Origin: Gnetum montanum
Lineage: Eukaryota > Streptophyta > Gnetopsida > Gnetales > Gnetaceae
NCBI GenBank assembly: GCA_015680685.1
Contig: MNCI01022611.1
Coordinates: 1,165,139 to 1,229,138, forward strand
DNA length: 64,000 bases
Direction of reading: 5' to 3'
Under the pieces are notes generated by a model. The model saw only the letters and a list, made by a program, of their open reading frames with translations, was not told the DNA's origin and made no database searches. Shown piece after piece: positions 45,721 through 58,751 of the stretch (positions within the stretch are counted from its first letter, which is position 1; the number at the start of each line of letters is the position of its first letter). Made by a program: the position numbers and the translations under genes.

Positions 45721-48146
45721 GAAGGTATTTGATGCAAAGGATAAGAGTATTGGAGATGCAAGATGATTAGCTAGACTAGATTTTGAGAATTAAAGAGGAC
45801 TGTTGGGTCAAAAGAAGGGTTTTTTTCTAGATCAATTATCTAAAACACTTGGCTAGAAAGCTGGTTGTGAATGTACATCCCTCATAGCATTTCATTGTTG
45901 TGGATGAGAAGGAATCTCACCCTACATGGGTGGAGCAAGAGGTAACTAGGTTGAAGGTAAATTTGTATGTGTAGATGGATGTAGAGGATGGAATGGATAT
46001 AGGTTTTCCCCTCAAGTAGATGGTGAATGTGTTCAATGGTACTTTGGTGGGTTGTAGTGATGTTAAAAGGAGGTATGACTTGCATAACTTCTTGGAGAGA
46101 TAGGTTGCTAAACATAGTACCTCTATGGATCTTATTGCCTATAAGGGTATTTTTGCCTTGGCAATGGCATCCCCCATGATTGTCATTGGTACCATTATTG
46201 GTATTATTCATAAGGTTTTGAAGGAGTTCCACTTGGGTAGTAAGCTTGTTGCTACTGGTGGAACTGCCTTGGATTTCCTTGAGGATAGGCAATCACCTAG
46301 GTGCTTATTAACATGCTAGTCAATGATTCAATGCATACACCCCAAAATCTTGTAAGTGTGACATCATAGGTTAACATCCCTTTGGATATTCATATTGATA
46401 AATGTCACAATCAATTTCATCATCAAATTCAATTTCCACAACTTCCTCTACTACTGTAGCTTTCCCCTTACCTCTTTGATAGCCACATTCAACTTCTTTT
46501 TGCCTTTTGTAGTTATGAACACTATTTTGGTCTTTGGATTTTTCAGTTATCATCATAGCAGTTTGAAATTTTTCATCTAAAGAATCCCATAATTTATCAA
46601 CCTTTACTAAAATATCAAAAATAGATTTTTGGATGGGCAAGGTTTTCCTGTTCACCACTTCATCGAGCGATGACTCCTCCTTGTCACAAAATCAAACCTC
46701 ATGTTTCTTGATGAAAGGATTCCTATCATACTCTTTGATACTTTCCCTTTTTTGTAGCTCATCTTATTCATTTGCTACCTACTCAATTAGCCTTTGGATC
46801 TAATGAGCTCTTAGTTTAGATAATCTCCCTTGGGCATACACCCCAAGAGTTCTTCTAATTTCTACTTTGAGCCCATCTATGATGTGGAGAAGTTGTTCCC
46901 TTTGAGAATAACCATGGCTAGGGCATTAGTGTAAGAAAGAATAGTACTTATCCATGGTAGCATCCAAGTATTTGTGTGTTCCCTATTTCCAACATTGGAT
47001 TTTCCTTCTTAGATTAGACACTCTGGAGTACATCTAGTAGTTATCATTTAATAGCTCTAACATTGTACTTCATTGGTGAATGGATTCCAACTCCAAGGAC
47101 TGGTACTAGCTTTCAACTTTCTTGATGAGTATCCTAGGGAAAAGCTTGAGTTTCTACCATTCATTTTCTATGTTCTATAAGGCACATGCATCATGGAAAG
47201 CTTGTAGATATGTCTATGGATCAAAACTATATCCCCTCTCAAATCCTAGGATATTTTTCATGTCTAAGTGCTTGATCCGACTATCTTTCATATGCCTAGT
47301 TGGAATTTTAACTACTATAATGTTGAGCATGCTTTGAGTCGCTAATATAGGTTCATCATCATCACTGCATTGATGATGTCAATGATGGTTTTGGCCACCT
47401 CTTCAATCTTGGTGGCCTTCATGGTCATTGTTGTCTCATTGATCATCTTCATCATGATTATTTCAATGATGGCTTCTATGAGAACTGATAGATGAAGAGG
47501 AATGTTCAGAATTAGATAAAGAGGATGAAGAGGAAGGTGGACTGCCACTACCACTACAATGTCTACCATCACTTTTTTGCTTATTATAACCATCATCCTT
47601 AGATCCCTTACCATTTTGATGCTTGCCCAAGTCCCTACCTTAGCTATCACTTTTTCCTAAACCTATTTTATGAATACTGGATCACAGGTTCAATTTCACA
47701 CCCTTGTCACCAATATTAGGGGGTGGAGAATCTTCATGTTAAGAACCTTCAGGAGGAGGATCCTCATTGTCATCTTGATTTAGTAGGAACAAGGGATTAG
47801 TGTAATGTTTTCCCTTTGTAGCCTTATGGAGTTTCTCCTGACACCAATCTTGCTTGCATTATGTTTCAGTGGGACAATAGTTTCAAGTGTTATAACCATA
47901 CACAAAAAATTCTCCCTAAAGATCTAAGATGCCCAACTTCTTAAGAGTTTTAAATAGCATCCTAGGTACAAATTGATCTAGGGGCAAGATGATGTTGCCC
48001 TTCATATCACACCATTGCAGCTATTCATCCTGATGTAGGATGAAGGTGAAGTTTGGTACATACTCATCTAGATGAGTATATACCACTTTGTGCTCTTGTG
48101 GGATGAGCAGTTTGACATCTTTGCACTAATGAGAAGAAGAAGACAT
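45721..48146 (-). pseudogene. gag of the Athila-like element
   Basis: Minus strand, from an ATG at 48146 (MSSSSH) about 135 bases after the PBS. A Ser/Asp/Glu-rich N-terminal third (about 47650-47400) is followed by the gag core at 47270-46780 (KLKLFPRILIKKVESWYQSLE, LELFNDNY, LRRKIQCWK, QREQLLHIIDGLKVEIRRTLG). Then come an acidic segment at 46450-46400 (VVEEVVEIEFDDEIDCD) and a Gln/Pro-rich linker. Stops are mostly TAG. Close homologue at 62255-64000. Confidence 0.8.
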
Positions 48147-48282
48147 TTTAAAAAACAAAATAAAATTATTAGTGTGCTTTTATGATTCTATGTATAGCGA
48201 AAATGATATTGACCTTGAGGTTCATACAACAATATTAATGGTACTCACCTAAACCTAAATAGCACACATTTCAACAAATAAA

Positions 48283-48302
48283 GTCCCTAGCAATGACACC
48301 AA
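48283..48302 (-). other. Primer binding site
   Basis: Minus strand TTGGTGTCATTGCTAGGGAC directly follows the LTR. It differs from the Athila/Tat-type PBS TTGGCGCCGTTGCCGGGGAC only by C-to-T and G-to-A transitions. Confidence 0.85.
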
Positions 48303-49205
48303 TGATGAGGGGCAAGGTACCTCTACACCCAACCATATGAATCACAAAGTGTTCACACGCGATTTGGTTGAATTCCATAGAATTTATTGTTTCTAGTGCA
48401 CTAGTCTTCTAGGAAGTGAATCTTGCCTTATGATCAATCATTGTCTTCCTAATTACACTTGTGATGTACACCAGTATGGTTAAGTGTAATTGATGCATCT
48501 AATTTTTATCATTTTGTATTTTTATAATTTGGTACTTAAATAGAAATAAATTGGTTGGACTAACTAATTTAATTAAACTAATCAACTAATGTCTAACTAG
48601 TCCTAACATAAGCATCTCGTCCCACTTTTTGTACACATCCTAAACCCACGTATCCACTACTAGGTAACCAAGCACTATGCTACTAGGCGTACCAATCAAT
48701 AACACTACTGGGATTACCAAGCGAATACATGTTACACTTAAAGTGGTCATACTTATGTGTGTAATCTATCTTGCTTAATTACTTCATTAACTTAATTTTT
48801 TGGAAACATTTAATAAATAATTAAAAACATTAAATGCATAAATAAAATATTTAATCTATCCAACGTGCTACAAGGTTTTTCAAAAAGCTCACGTTTATTG
48901 CTACACACACTATCGTGCTCAAGTACAACAATGCTTAAATAAAGATCTATACACTCAATGACTCTTGCTGCAAGCACTCGAGAGAAAAATTCTAACTTTC
49001 AAATAGAAAAAACTGCAAGAGCTTAATTGCAACTACAATCTCTATTTCAATAAATGTGGTTGGTGGATGTGTGTTTATAGCCAACTATAGACATTGCATT
49101 GACGAGGCCACATCGATGCATAATATGATGCATCAACTAGGCCTCATCAACAAGACCACGTTGATGAGGCCTCGTCAATGTAGCCAACAAAACTATGACT
49201 CATCA
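48303..49205 (-). repeat. 5' LTR of the Athila-like element
   Basis: 903 bp, TGATGAG...CTCATCA ends. TATA box (minus TATAAA) at 49074-49079, the same distance from the LTR start as in the other LTR. The U3 part has GATGAGGCCTCGTCAATG-type words. Confidence 0.9.
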
Positions 49206-50890
49206 AAGTTTTTTTAAGCTTAATTACATTGCATCGACCAAGTTCATGTAAAAAAGTTTTAATAACTTCTCCTTTATTATGTTTTTTATAAAAAGAGGAC
49301 TTGTGATTTCTATAAGAACATGCTTCACATACTTCATTTGGGATAAGAGAATGTTTACTTCTATTACTACTTGTGACTTGATCATATTAATAATATATTA
49401 TTTTTTATGTCACAACCTTGCATAGATAATGAAGGAATTGTCTACTTATTGTATTGATAAAACATTTTTAAAAATATCAATAATGGTTTTCTAGCTTTTA
49501 AGTAGAAAACAAGCTTCATTATGATTGTTCAATGTGCAATCTCCATCATTAAACACTACTTTGACAAAATTTATCCTATGGAAATTAATGAGGCTAAGAG
49601 TAATAGTACATAAAAAACATCACATACTTAAATGATGTGACCATCATGAAAAATGAGGATGCATTTTTTTAACTTATTTAATTTGAATGAAGGCTCCATC
49701 TTGAAATCTTATGCTTCCAAAGTTTCTTCTCCTTAGCTTGAAAAACTTGGAGAGATTAGGTGTCATGTGGCTAAAGCAACCACTCTTAAGAATTCATATG
49801 GATGATTATACATTGTTTCTACACATGAAGGTTAAATAGCTTACCTCCTCTCCATTAACTTACTTGCCCTTGGTATGGGATAATGTGATAGCAATGAAAG
49901 CTCAATCATCTGGTGCCTTGAAGTACCTTCACTAAAAGATAGAGTTGTATTAATAATTCTCCTCAAGGTGTCCATACTTCTTATAATTTTAACACCACTT
50001 TCCTTCTCTTTCATTTTGATTTTATGCTTATCGTTTTCCTCCTTTCGATGTTGCTCTTCCACCTCTTTGAAAGCCTCCTCTTTCTTTTTAGAAGCTTCTT
50101 CCTCTTCCTTTTCTTTGGGAAGAGTTATTTTGAGACTAAATTTCTTTGGATGGTCACTAAATTTGAGACCTTTTTTTTTTCCATCTTCCTCTACTTCTTT
50201 CTTTGGCTTCTCTACTTCTTTTGGGTTCATGTAAGAAGAAGGCTTAGTTTTGGTTTTTCTTCTACTCAAACTCATCAAGGGCTCTTATATGGAAAACAAG
50301 CTTATCAATGTTGATGATTTTAAGAATTTTTTATGCTAATGAGTGTCAAAATGTAGGCCCGTACTTGGGATGATTAAAAAAAATTTGGAAATTTTTTTGG
50401 ACTCTTTATTCCCTAGTATAACTAGCTTGAAATGCATCTCAGCTCCTAATGATATTGTACATTCTTTCAAAAATAAATCAAGGGACTCACATGTTATCAT
50501 GTGGAATTTCTCAAATTTGGTCATTATATTTAATTAGTTTACTTACATCACCTTACTTATGCCATGATATTCTTATACAAGTGCATCTCAACAGGTCTTA
50601 TCATCTTTCTTGTTAATTATTTTAGCTCCAATTCTCTCACTCAAAGGATTTTATATGATCATCTTTATGAATTCATTTTTCTTCTTATCTTCATTTTGCT
50701 TTCTCATTTGATGTTGGAAGTGGAGAAAGGTATTAGTCTTATTAAAATAATCCTTCACTACTTCTAGACATTCATTGAGAACAAACAAGCTCCTCATTAA
50801 CATGCTTCAATATGTGTAATTCTTCTTTCCATCAAAGATGATGCAACACTTGGACACTTTTTTTGATAGCTTTGAACTTTAACAATAATC
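49206..50890 (-). pseudogene. copia gag, protease and pre-integrase region
   Basis: Minus strand. gag from about 50885 (KKNYTYWSM-like, LSERIGAKIINK, EYHGISKVM, TKFEKFHMI, LFLKECTISLGAEM) to about 49850, ending in a Lys/Glu-rich region (50278-49960). The protease start reads LKSGCFSHMTP (49790-49760) where families have DSGC-HMT, so the catalytic Asp is lost. The pre-integrase block with FMNLVDAM-like residues ends at the insertion point 49206. One W is read through a stop; other TAG and TAA stops are present. Confidence 0.75.
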
Positions 50891-50899
50891 TTAAATACT

Positions 50900-52079
50900 A
50901 AATGTCAGAGATGGAAATGGAATGAGATTCCTTTTTTCTATCTAAAATTTTTCTCCACTCAAAATACAGCCAAAACATTAATCACAACTAAGATCATAAG
51001 TAGTGGTTCACTCGTGGTATTTTAAACCATGAATTCTAGTCAATTCATGGTTTGGGACCATGGATCATGACCAAGTGGTGATATGTCCTAGAGCCAAGGA
51101 TAAGTACCATGAGTCATGGAGCACTCATGAAATGAAGGCCACAAGTCTTGGTATAGTCATGATTAACTTGATCATAAGTTGCAATAATCAAAAAGTTGAA
51201 AAATTTCCACCTTTTTACTTCTTTGTAATTATGACAAGATCATGACTCATGGTTAGATCATGCTATAATATTATAGCTCATGGTGAATTCATGGTAAATA
51301 TAAATAGCAACTTTTTCATCTCTACAACATCAAAACTCATGATGAGGTTTTGTTTTATCTCTAATAATAAAAAAGTTATGGTTAACTCATGCTAAATATG
51401 AAATGTCCAAATCAACCTCAAATGATGCCAAAATAGAGCACCAACTAATTTAGGCTAGCAAATTATGGAATGAACAAGTAGAAACAATGAAACCCTAAAT
51501 TGGCTAAGATTGAATGCCTTTACACCACTTCAAAGTGTTGAACTAAGTCTTTGGTAGATCTTACTCTTAATGAATTCTTGGTTGGCAAAGAAATCCCTCC
51601 TTCAAATTGAGCTTTATTTCAAACCTATAACCATAAGAACTTCACAAGATTCAAGAATAGAGAATGATCTCCAAAAAATATATTCTTCTTTTTTCTTCTC
51701 TCAATTGATAATAAATATGATATAAAATTGGAATAATGTTAAAATTGATGAAAACAATGAGATATTAGAATGTAATTAGTATATATTAAATAACTAAATG
51801 ATATAGTTAAAATAATGACATTGATGAAAACATTTCCTTTCTTCTATTAATTCAATCTTTTATCTTACATTAATGGTATTTTCTTGGAATGCCTCAAGTT
51901 TAAGGAGAGTCCATATATGGAATAAATAGAAAAGTTATAAGATGCTTAGGAGCACACTCAACTATAAGCATGGCTGAAAATTATTCATAATTACCATCTA
52001 AATAACAAGAGGAACTATGAAATAGAGAATTTGTAGCCAAGTATAATAGGAATCCATCTCTTTACAAAAGAGATGTTTG
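50900..52079. other. Unassigned; CATGA/TCATG word-rich part at 51020-51360
   Basis: TCATG/CATGA occurs at very high density on both strands (for example ACCATGAGTCATGGAGCACTCATGAAATG split over 51108-51136). No gene recognised. The copia leader and LTR should lie here but no LTR ends were found. Confidence 0.4.
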
Positions 52080-52960
52080 GATCTATGAGACATAAGAAGA
52101 ATATTCTATGAAAGAGATGAGTCATAGAAAGATAATGCTAATATAGGAATCTATCTCTAAATTTCCAACAAAGGTGAAAAAAATATGAGATTTCACATAG
52201 AAAAAATTTATGACAACATTAAATATAGCTAAAGAGAAGATGAATCAAGCTTTAACTAGAAAAAAAGGAGAAAAATAAGACACATGACATGACATGTACA
52301 AGTATACAGGAAAAGCTACTATTGTGGAAGAGGTTGCTAATTGTAGTTCATAGAAAAATGATTGGTATAATCTAGGCCAATATAAATATTTAGAGAAAGG
52401 TTTCCTAGTTATGACCCACCTATAGGAATCAAGGACATATGCATTAAATTAAAAGTTTATTACAAAGAAAATTCCCAGAATGTTACCTTATTCACCAAGT
52501 AACTATAGGCAACCCTATCAGTAGTAACCATGTTATTCCTATGGGACTTTTCTTAACCTTAAGAACAATATCACCAATAGTGGCAAAATCCATAATCATG
52601 ATAGATACCACCATTAAGATAATAGTATTTCTATAGATAATTGAACACTTACAAATACTATGTTTAGTAGCACATTTCTCCTAGAAGTATTTCTACTGAC
52701 ACCACTTACCATTACTACCTTGCTAAATATCACTAATGAACAACTCCATGACTTAAGCTACCATCTTATATTCCTTATCAACCCATTTACATCCTCAGAA
52801 ATCTTCTAATTCACTTCCTCTAGTTCCATCCCCATCAATGCAAGGGAAACTACTAACATAGCCTTACCAAAAGAATATAATTGATAAGCGAGCCAAAATG
52901 TAGTGCCAAAGTACTCATGTTGTAGTAATTTCACCTCATCTATGACTAACCCATGTATTG
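52080..52960 (+). pseudogene. Opposite-strand gag linker fragment of the Athila-like family
   Basis: The + strand reads GKATIVEEVA at about 52310, matching GKATVVEEVVE of the gag at 46450 (minus). The stretch at 52480-52700 aligns with the reverse complement of 46110-46290 and 62870-63010 (shared GCCACTATTGGTGATATTG-type order). The linker PSPSMQGKLLT at about 52825-52860 resembles PTPKMQGKLPT at about 62650. Strongly decayed; the ends are not defined. Confidence 0.5.
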
Positions 52961-55900
52961 TATCCTTAAAGGAATGGTTTAAAGTCAAAATGATATTAAG
53001 AAAAAATAAAACATTAGGACTCAATCTCAAAGTAATTATAGACTTACATTTGTCACTCATAAGCCAAATCACAAATTCTCATCTTAGCTTCTAACATAAA
53101 CTCAAAATGTATTTTAATGATTAAGTCCAATTGAAGTACATAGAAATTAAAATGTAAGAGCACAAGGGATATATCACCTAATTTGTGATTTTAACTTATT
53201 TTTTTCATATAATAGTAAACCCAGTAGCCTTCTTATGAACTTTAATAATTGATGAATCATCATAAAGTTTCACATCTCTTCAAGCTTTTACAAGGAAAAT
53301 TAAATTACTTCAATGGGACTTGGAATTTTTAATATATAAATCCTTCCCTTCTCTCATTCTACAACAATCAAGGAGTTATTTAAATAAGGCCTCAACTCTT
53401 GAATTAGAATTAGGGATTTTTATGAGATTCCTAGAAAAATTATAGTTTTAATGTTATCATTGATTGTTGCGCCTACCTCAAACTATGATATAGTTATTTT
53501 CTAGAATCATATGGTGAATCACCTAAGCATTACATCTAAGAATAGGAAATCATGTGTTATCACTACTAGCTATAGTTGTCATGTCCTTCAGTGACCATTC
53601 TTATCATGACTCATCATAGGTAATCTATCTAGTGATAAATTTGACATAGATTAGTAAATTAGGTCATATCACTAATCATCATGGTCATTGGATTTAGCAA
53701 TATCTTGAAAATCTTAGGTGTATCATAACTTATCACCAATGCATGGTAAATGATAAGCTCAAGTTACTAAGCAAATTTTTTCTTATCACTAGTCCTCCCT
53801 ACTATGATATTCTATGATGCCCTATTTTCCTTCTTTATCACAGGGTATTACATCAATAATTATCTATGATACTTAAAATAACATAAAACAAGAAATGTTA
53901 TTACCATGCATTGATTCAATTGATGGCTTGTGATACCATTAAATAATAAAAAATATAATAAATTATATGATATTTAAATAAACTAATGGTATTTTCATGG
54001 TATTAACATGGCCTCCAACTAGCCATTAGCCATGTCTAGCTAATATGATGATACATAATAATAAATAGTAATATATGACTTCAAAATAAGGAATAATAGT
54101 CTATTATATCACAGCAAAAAATAACAAACTCATAATCCCCTAATATAGAAATAGTTCAAGTCATACTATTAAAATAAAATATTGTAACAAAACTATAAAA
54201 ACCTATTTACATTAGTGTCAACACTTTGTTGTTCTACTACAAAATCATAACATTAAATATCAAAATAAAGAGGACTCAAGCTAACACATGGTTCATACAT
54301 GAGTATCAGATATGCATTGCCAAAATTTATAACTAATCATTAGGACAAAATAAATAAACATATGATAATCAAAGTGTCCTATTGATATAATCTAAGAGAT
54401 ATCCCATAGTCTTTATCTAACTAATAATATCATCAAGTAATAATAAAATAATAGAATGATTTCTAAATTAGAATGAAGAAACCAATAAGAAAATAATATT
54501 CATTCAAAGATAATATTCCAACAGGAATATTATTTTCTTCATCATTATTATGTTCTTTCACATGATTCAGCCAAATTATCTAAATAACATGATAAACTAA
54601 TTACTTAGTAGCCATCAAACAAAAATCAATAATATCATCTGTATAGCATACTTCTTTATAATATCAAGGTTATTAATTCATAAACCTCATTTTTTTAGAA
54701 AATCCAAAGTTACATAAGCTTGTTCAAATTCATTTAGTCAAATGCACATTGGTGCTAGCCTCAACCTCCATATTATCCTCATCATCTTCTTCAAGATGAG
54801 AGAGATCTTGGCCTTCTTCATCATCATAAATTAATAATCTTATGCTCTTTTTAGTACCTACCACACATCCATTAAGAGATGCAAGGATATTAGTGATCTT
54901 CTCTAGGGCTACTAGAATATCCTATTGATTTTTCCTAACCTTATCCATCTACTACCTCATCTCATCTTTGATGATCTAGATCTCAAGAGTCATGACTGGA
55001 AGTCATTAATCCTCAATCTATGAACTCAATGATATGGGATCCTATCTTCTTATAGATTTTTAAATATTTAGCTAAGCTTTCTTGTTTAAGCAATGTAAGG
55101 GATACTTTTCTACCATTAACAAGTTTTAAAATGTTTTTTTCTTGTTTTTTGTAATACTTTGAAGATAGAAAATGGAAAATAAATGTGTATGATCTCCTCA
55201 TCATAATGATGAATCATGTATCTAATGGAAAGATAGGCAAAGTTTACCTCATCTACTAACTTCAAAGCCTTCATAACCCTCAACACTAGATTTAAGGTCT
55301 GTGTCAATGGAAAAATATTCATTACAACCATTTGAGCCAAGACCCTATTCTCCAACTAGAGGTTAATCACCTTCACTCCTTGAACTTGTAGGAAAGTACT
55401 ATTAGATTCTCTAATAAATTGATAGTACAGCTCCATCTTCTTCTTTGAGGTGTTGTGTGGCTTGAATATATTCTCCCTTGAATTGGGCAATCCAAACATC
55501 TCTACTAAGAAATACACCATAATTCATATTTTAATCTTCTTTCACTAAGAGGATGACTTACAACCTCAATGTCTTTATAACCTTCTTTAAGTTTTAAATA
55601 TCTAAGATGCATGTCTCTCAATGAATCATTCCCTACCTTAATTTTGGGTTCACTTTCTTATTTTTTGTATCCTAATTCCTTATTCTTATATCTTTTTTCT
55701 CCTAATTAATCAAGGTTATTTTTGTTAACCTAAGTTAATTAGTTGATTAGGAAAAATGTATGATATCATAATTTCCACAAATGTATACCACTAGCTAAAG
55801 AGTACAATGTTTTTATATACCTACAAACTATAATTAAAAGATAGGAAACTCAACCATGAGCTAGTATCCATAATGCACTTATCTCATCATAGGGCTACAA

Positions 55901-57179
55901 GAATGCATATAGGAAAGCTTAACGAGGCCCCAAATATTTTTAACCACTCCCCTAAATTATAGCTATAACTAAACACATATCACATCATAAACAATTGTAA
56001 TGGCTTAAAGGTAAATAAGTGTTGTTATTAGTGATCTATCACATAGAGAAGTATGCTACTTAAAGTTGAATGGTATGATGGTGAAATGCTTTAGTGTATT
56101 TTAACTAATATTAAGATTATATTTATATTAATCAAATGTACTATTCTAATTATAAGGCATATTATAGTAGAAAAAGAGAAAGGGATATAAGAGGTAGGGA
56201 AGGAAAATCCATACACAATGATGGCTACATAAAATTTTAATGTTCAATGTTAACCTCAATTGAGTATCCAAAGGAAACAAGTATCCACTCACCATTAATT
56301 ACCTAACATAAAATAGACCTATTCTTTCTTCAGTGAGCTAGCCCACCAAAACTAGTGCTATATCCTAGAATACTAGATGAATTTTGGATCATCTTGATCT
56401 TTCTAAATTTTCTGATATTAAATGAAATAATCACTTCTTCATCCATTTGGCCCAGCTCACAAGAGAGGATTCTTGTATAATGCTTATTGAAATATGAGTG
56501 AGAAAAAAAGAAGGCGCCAGAACAATTGCAAGGTTCTAATGTGATCCCTACTCTTCTTACTAGCAAGAGTTTTATTTAGGCATATGTTTATTCCTACCCC
56601 ATTCATAAGGTTCTTGTGGGAGTCTTTTGCCTCTTCTCTTTTTTTCTTCATTTTTTAACTCAAAATAAAGAACAATTATCCATTGGAATGGGTTGCTCAC
56701 ATGGACACTAATTTTTCCATTCTTCAAACTGATCATCAATGAATTACTATTATTATTCATTCCTATGGTCTAGACCTAATATAGGACATCCTATTTATCA
56801 TGCCCATTAAGTATGTACTCAGTAGCTTATGATTATTTACCCATTATAAATTTTCTTAATGGTTTTACTTTGAAACTATTGAACCATTAAAGAGTATTGA
56901 AATAGTCCGTATAAGGATTTTTCCAAATAATTAAAATAGCATAGTTTATTAAAAAATTGTATTTCTTGAGATTCACCTCTTGGTGAATTTTGGATTGAAA
57001 CCTATTTATCTCAAAATCAGGTGAGTTTTTCTTCTCCCTTGCATTCCAAATATGATGCTACTAAATTCTTTATAGTTCCAACTATAGTAACATACTATGG
57101 CCTTACCCCTCTCTACATTTTTCAAGAGTGAAAGTTATAGACTTGTTTGGTCAATTTTTAAATTATTGAATAAAAAATT
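52961..57179. other. Unassigned stretch with scattered protein-like frames
   Basis: Minus frames at 55600-54780 (EEEGQDLSHLEEDDEDNMEVE acidic segment near 54830-54770; LNLVLRVMKALKLVDEVNF near 55290) look like an eroded retroelement structural protein, and 56760-56330 is fairly open. I could not assign either. 53500-53900 is rich in TTATCA/TGATAA words. Confidence 0.35.
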
Positions 57180-58740
57180 TTAGTATCTTGTTTGACCTCA
57201 CTCACCATCATTTTTATCTTCAATTGATCATCCTTATCTTTTGATTCCTCTTTTGGGTATTTGACATTACCTAATTCTATCAAGTCATCCTCACCTAGTT
57301 CTTCTATTTGCTATCAAAAATAATATTTTAACCTTTTACCATTAATTAGGAATGAGTTGGAAAAAATTTTTAAGGATTCAATCACACTTCCATCGGTATG
57401 GGGTTGTAAGACTAGGTATGGACCTTATTACTTTATGTTAACTTACTTGGAAACTTATGTAGTTTCATGTTATAGAGCAATACATTATCTCCTTTAGGGA
57501 ATTTCTTATTAAATGTATTTTTATCATGCATGCACTTCATTTGTTTCTTGATTATTGTTTGTTTATCAAATGCATGCATATGTAATTCATCAAGTTCATG
57601 TATTTGGACCATCCTTAAATCTTAATTAAATTTTTCATTAAAATTAAGTTGATTTTCTACCCTTACATATTGGTATTTAATTTCTACATGTAAGAGACAT
57701 TATTTATCATAAATAAATTGGTAAGATGAGTGTCTTAGAATTTTTTTATAAGTAATTCTATAAGTCCATAGTACATCTTGTAATTTCTTAAATCAATCTT
57801 TCTTCCTAGCACATATTGTTTTAGTTAGGATTTTAAGGATTATTTAGTTGGCATTTTCCACTTGACCATTAGTTTGTGAAAGATAGGAAATTACTATTTT
57901 ATGTTGGATTCCATAGTTTTGAGAAACTTTTCCATTAATTTTTTGATAGAATGGATTCCTTGATCACTAATAAGTACATGGGAAGTCTCATATCATGTGA
58001 GGATATGTTCTTTTAAAAACTTTACAACTACCTTAACATCATTTGTTGGAGTTGCCTTGGCTTCACTTAGTTACATAGTCTACACAAATAAAAATATATT
58101 GACACCCATTTGAAGATGGAAAGGGTTCTAAGAATCTATACCCCATATATCAAAAGGTTCAATTATTAATACAAGATTAAGCGGCATTTGTTGCCTTTTG
58201 ATTATTGACCCTACTCATTGATAGTTATCACATCCCTAAACATATGTGTGTCCATCCTTGAAAATAGTATGCCAATAGAACCCATTTTGCAATACCTTTA
58301 AAGCTATTCTAATTTTATCAAAGTGTCCTCCTCCTAGGTCATCATGACACATACAGAGGATTTTTTATTGTTTATCTTCAACCACACATCTTCTAGCTTT
58401 TTTATCCCTACATATTATATAAAGGTGAGGCTTACTCCAAATATATTTCAATATCCTCTTTAGAAAGGCTTTTTTTTCTTCTTTTCTTCATTAACTTGGT
58501 GTCTTCATTGTGACTAAATAGGTAGTTATATCAAAAAATCATGGATCTTTCCTCACTAGAAAGAGTTATTCATTAGGGAATTTATCACTAAATTGCTCTT
58601 TTGTTTGATTTTACTCTAAGGTTTCTAGTCTAGAAAGATTATTTTCTACAACATTATCCCCAACCCTCTTGTCAAGGATTTAAAGATTAAATTCTTAAAG
58701 TAATAAGCATGACCTCATAATCCAAGCATTTCCTATCTTT
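57180..58740 (-). pseudogene. Athila-like integrase (with RNase H end), truncated
   Basis: Minus strand. IWSKPHLYIICRDKKARRCV (about 58445-58390), zinc domain CMCHDDLGGGHFD ... GCDNYQ (about 58350-58210; the second Cys of the CXXC pair is Tyr), core EPFDIWGIDS (about 58160-58130, first Asp kept), ISDQGIHS, NGQVE-like VKW, WTYRITYK (about 57760), ELDELHMHAF, and the C-terminal LINGKRLKYYF (about 57340). The upstream side is cut at 58752 by the LTR of the next element, so RT and gag are missing. The copy differs in sequence from the INT at 42-43 kb. Confidence 0.8.
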
Positions 58741-58751
58741 TTATTAGTTAT

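Larger units (their letters stand above)
38234..49205 (-). mobile_element. Complete Athila-like Ty3/gypsy element (10.97 kb)
   Basis: LTRs 38234-39157 and 48303-49205 (about 90% similar by eye in a sample), PBS, gag-PR-RT-RH-INT and PPT all in order on the minus strand. The flanks AATTT (38229-38233) and AAGTT (49206-49210) differ at one position and are the likely target duplication. Athila lineage is suggested by RT blocks FLDGYSSYNQI and VFMDDFSTYG and by the PBS. It sits inside the copia integrase. Several stops, a mutated PR and an inverted INT segment make it inactive. Confidence 0.85.
34735..50890 (-). mobile_element. Ty1/copia element split by two insertions
   Basis: Collecting the minus-strand pieces 50890-49206, 38233-38149 and 36935-34735 gives the copia order gag, PR, GAG-pre-integrase, INT, RT, RNase H. 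The pieces are separated by 38234-49205 (a complete Athila-like element) and 36936-38148 (a 1.2-kb insert). At both sites the integrase-like protein pattern resumes on the other side. LTRs of the copia element were not identified. Confidence 0.75.

Noticed and set aside
49968-50314. Plus-strand Phe/Ser-rich ORFs
   Set aside because: Shadows of the Lys/Glu-rich C-terminal gag region of the copia element on the minus strand.
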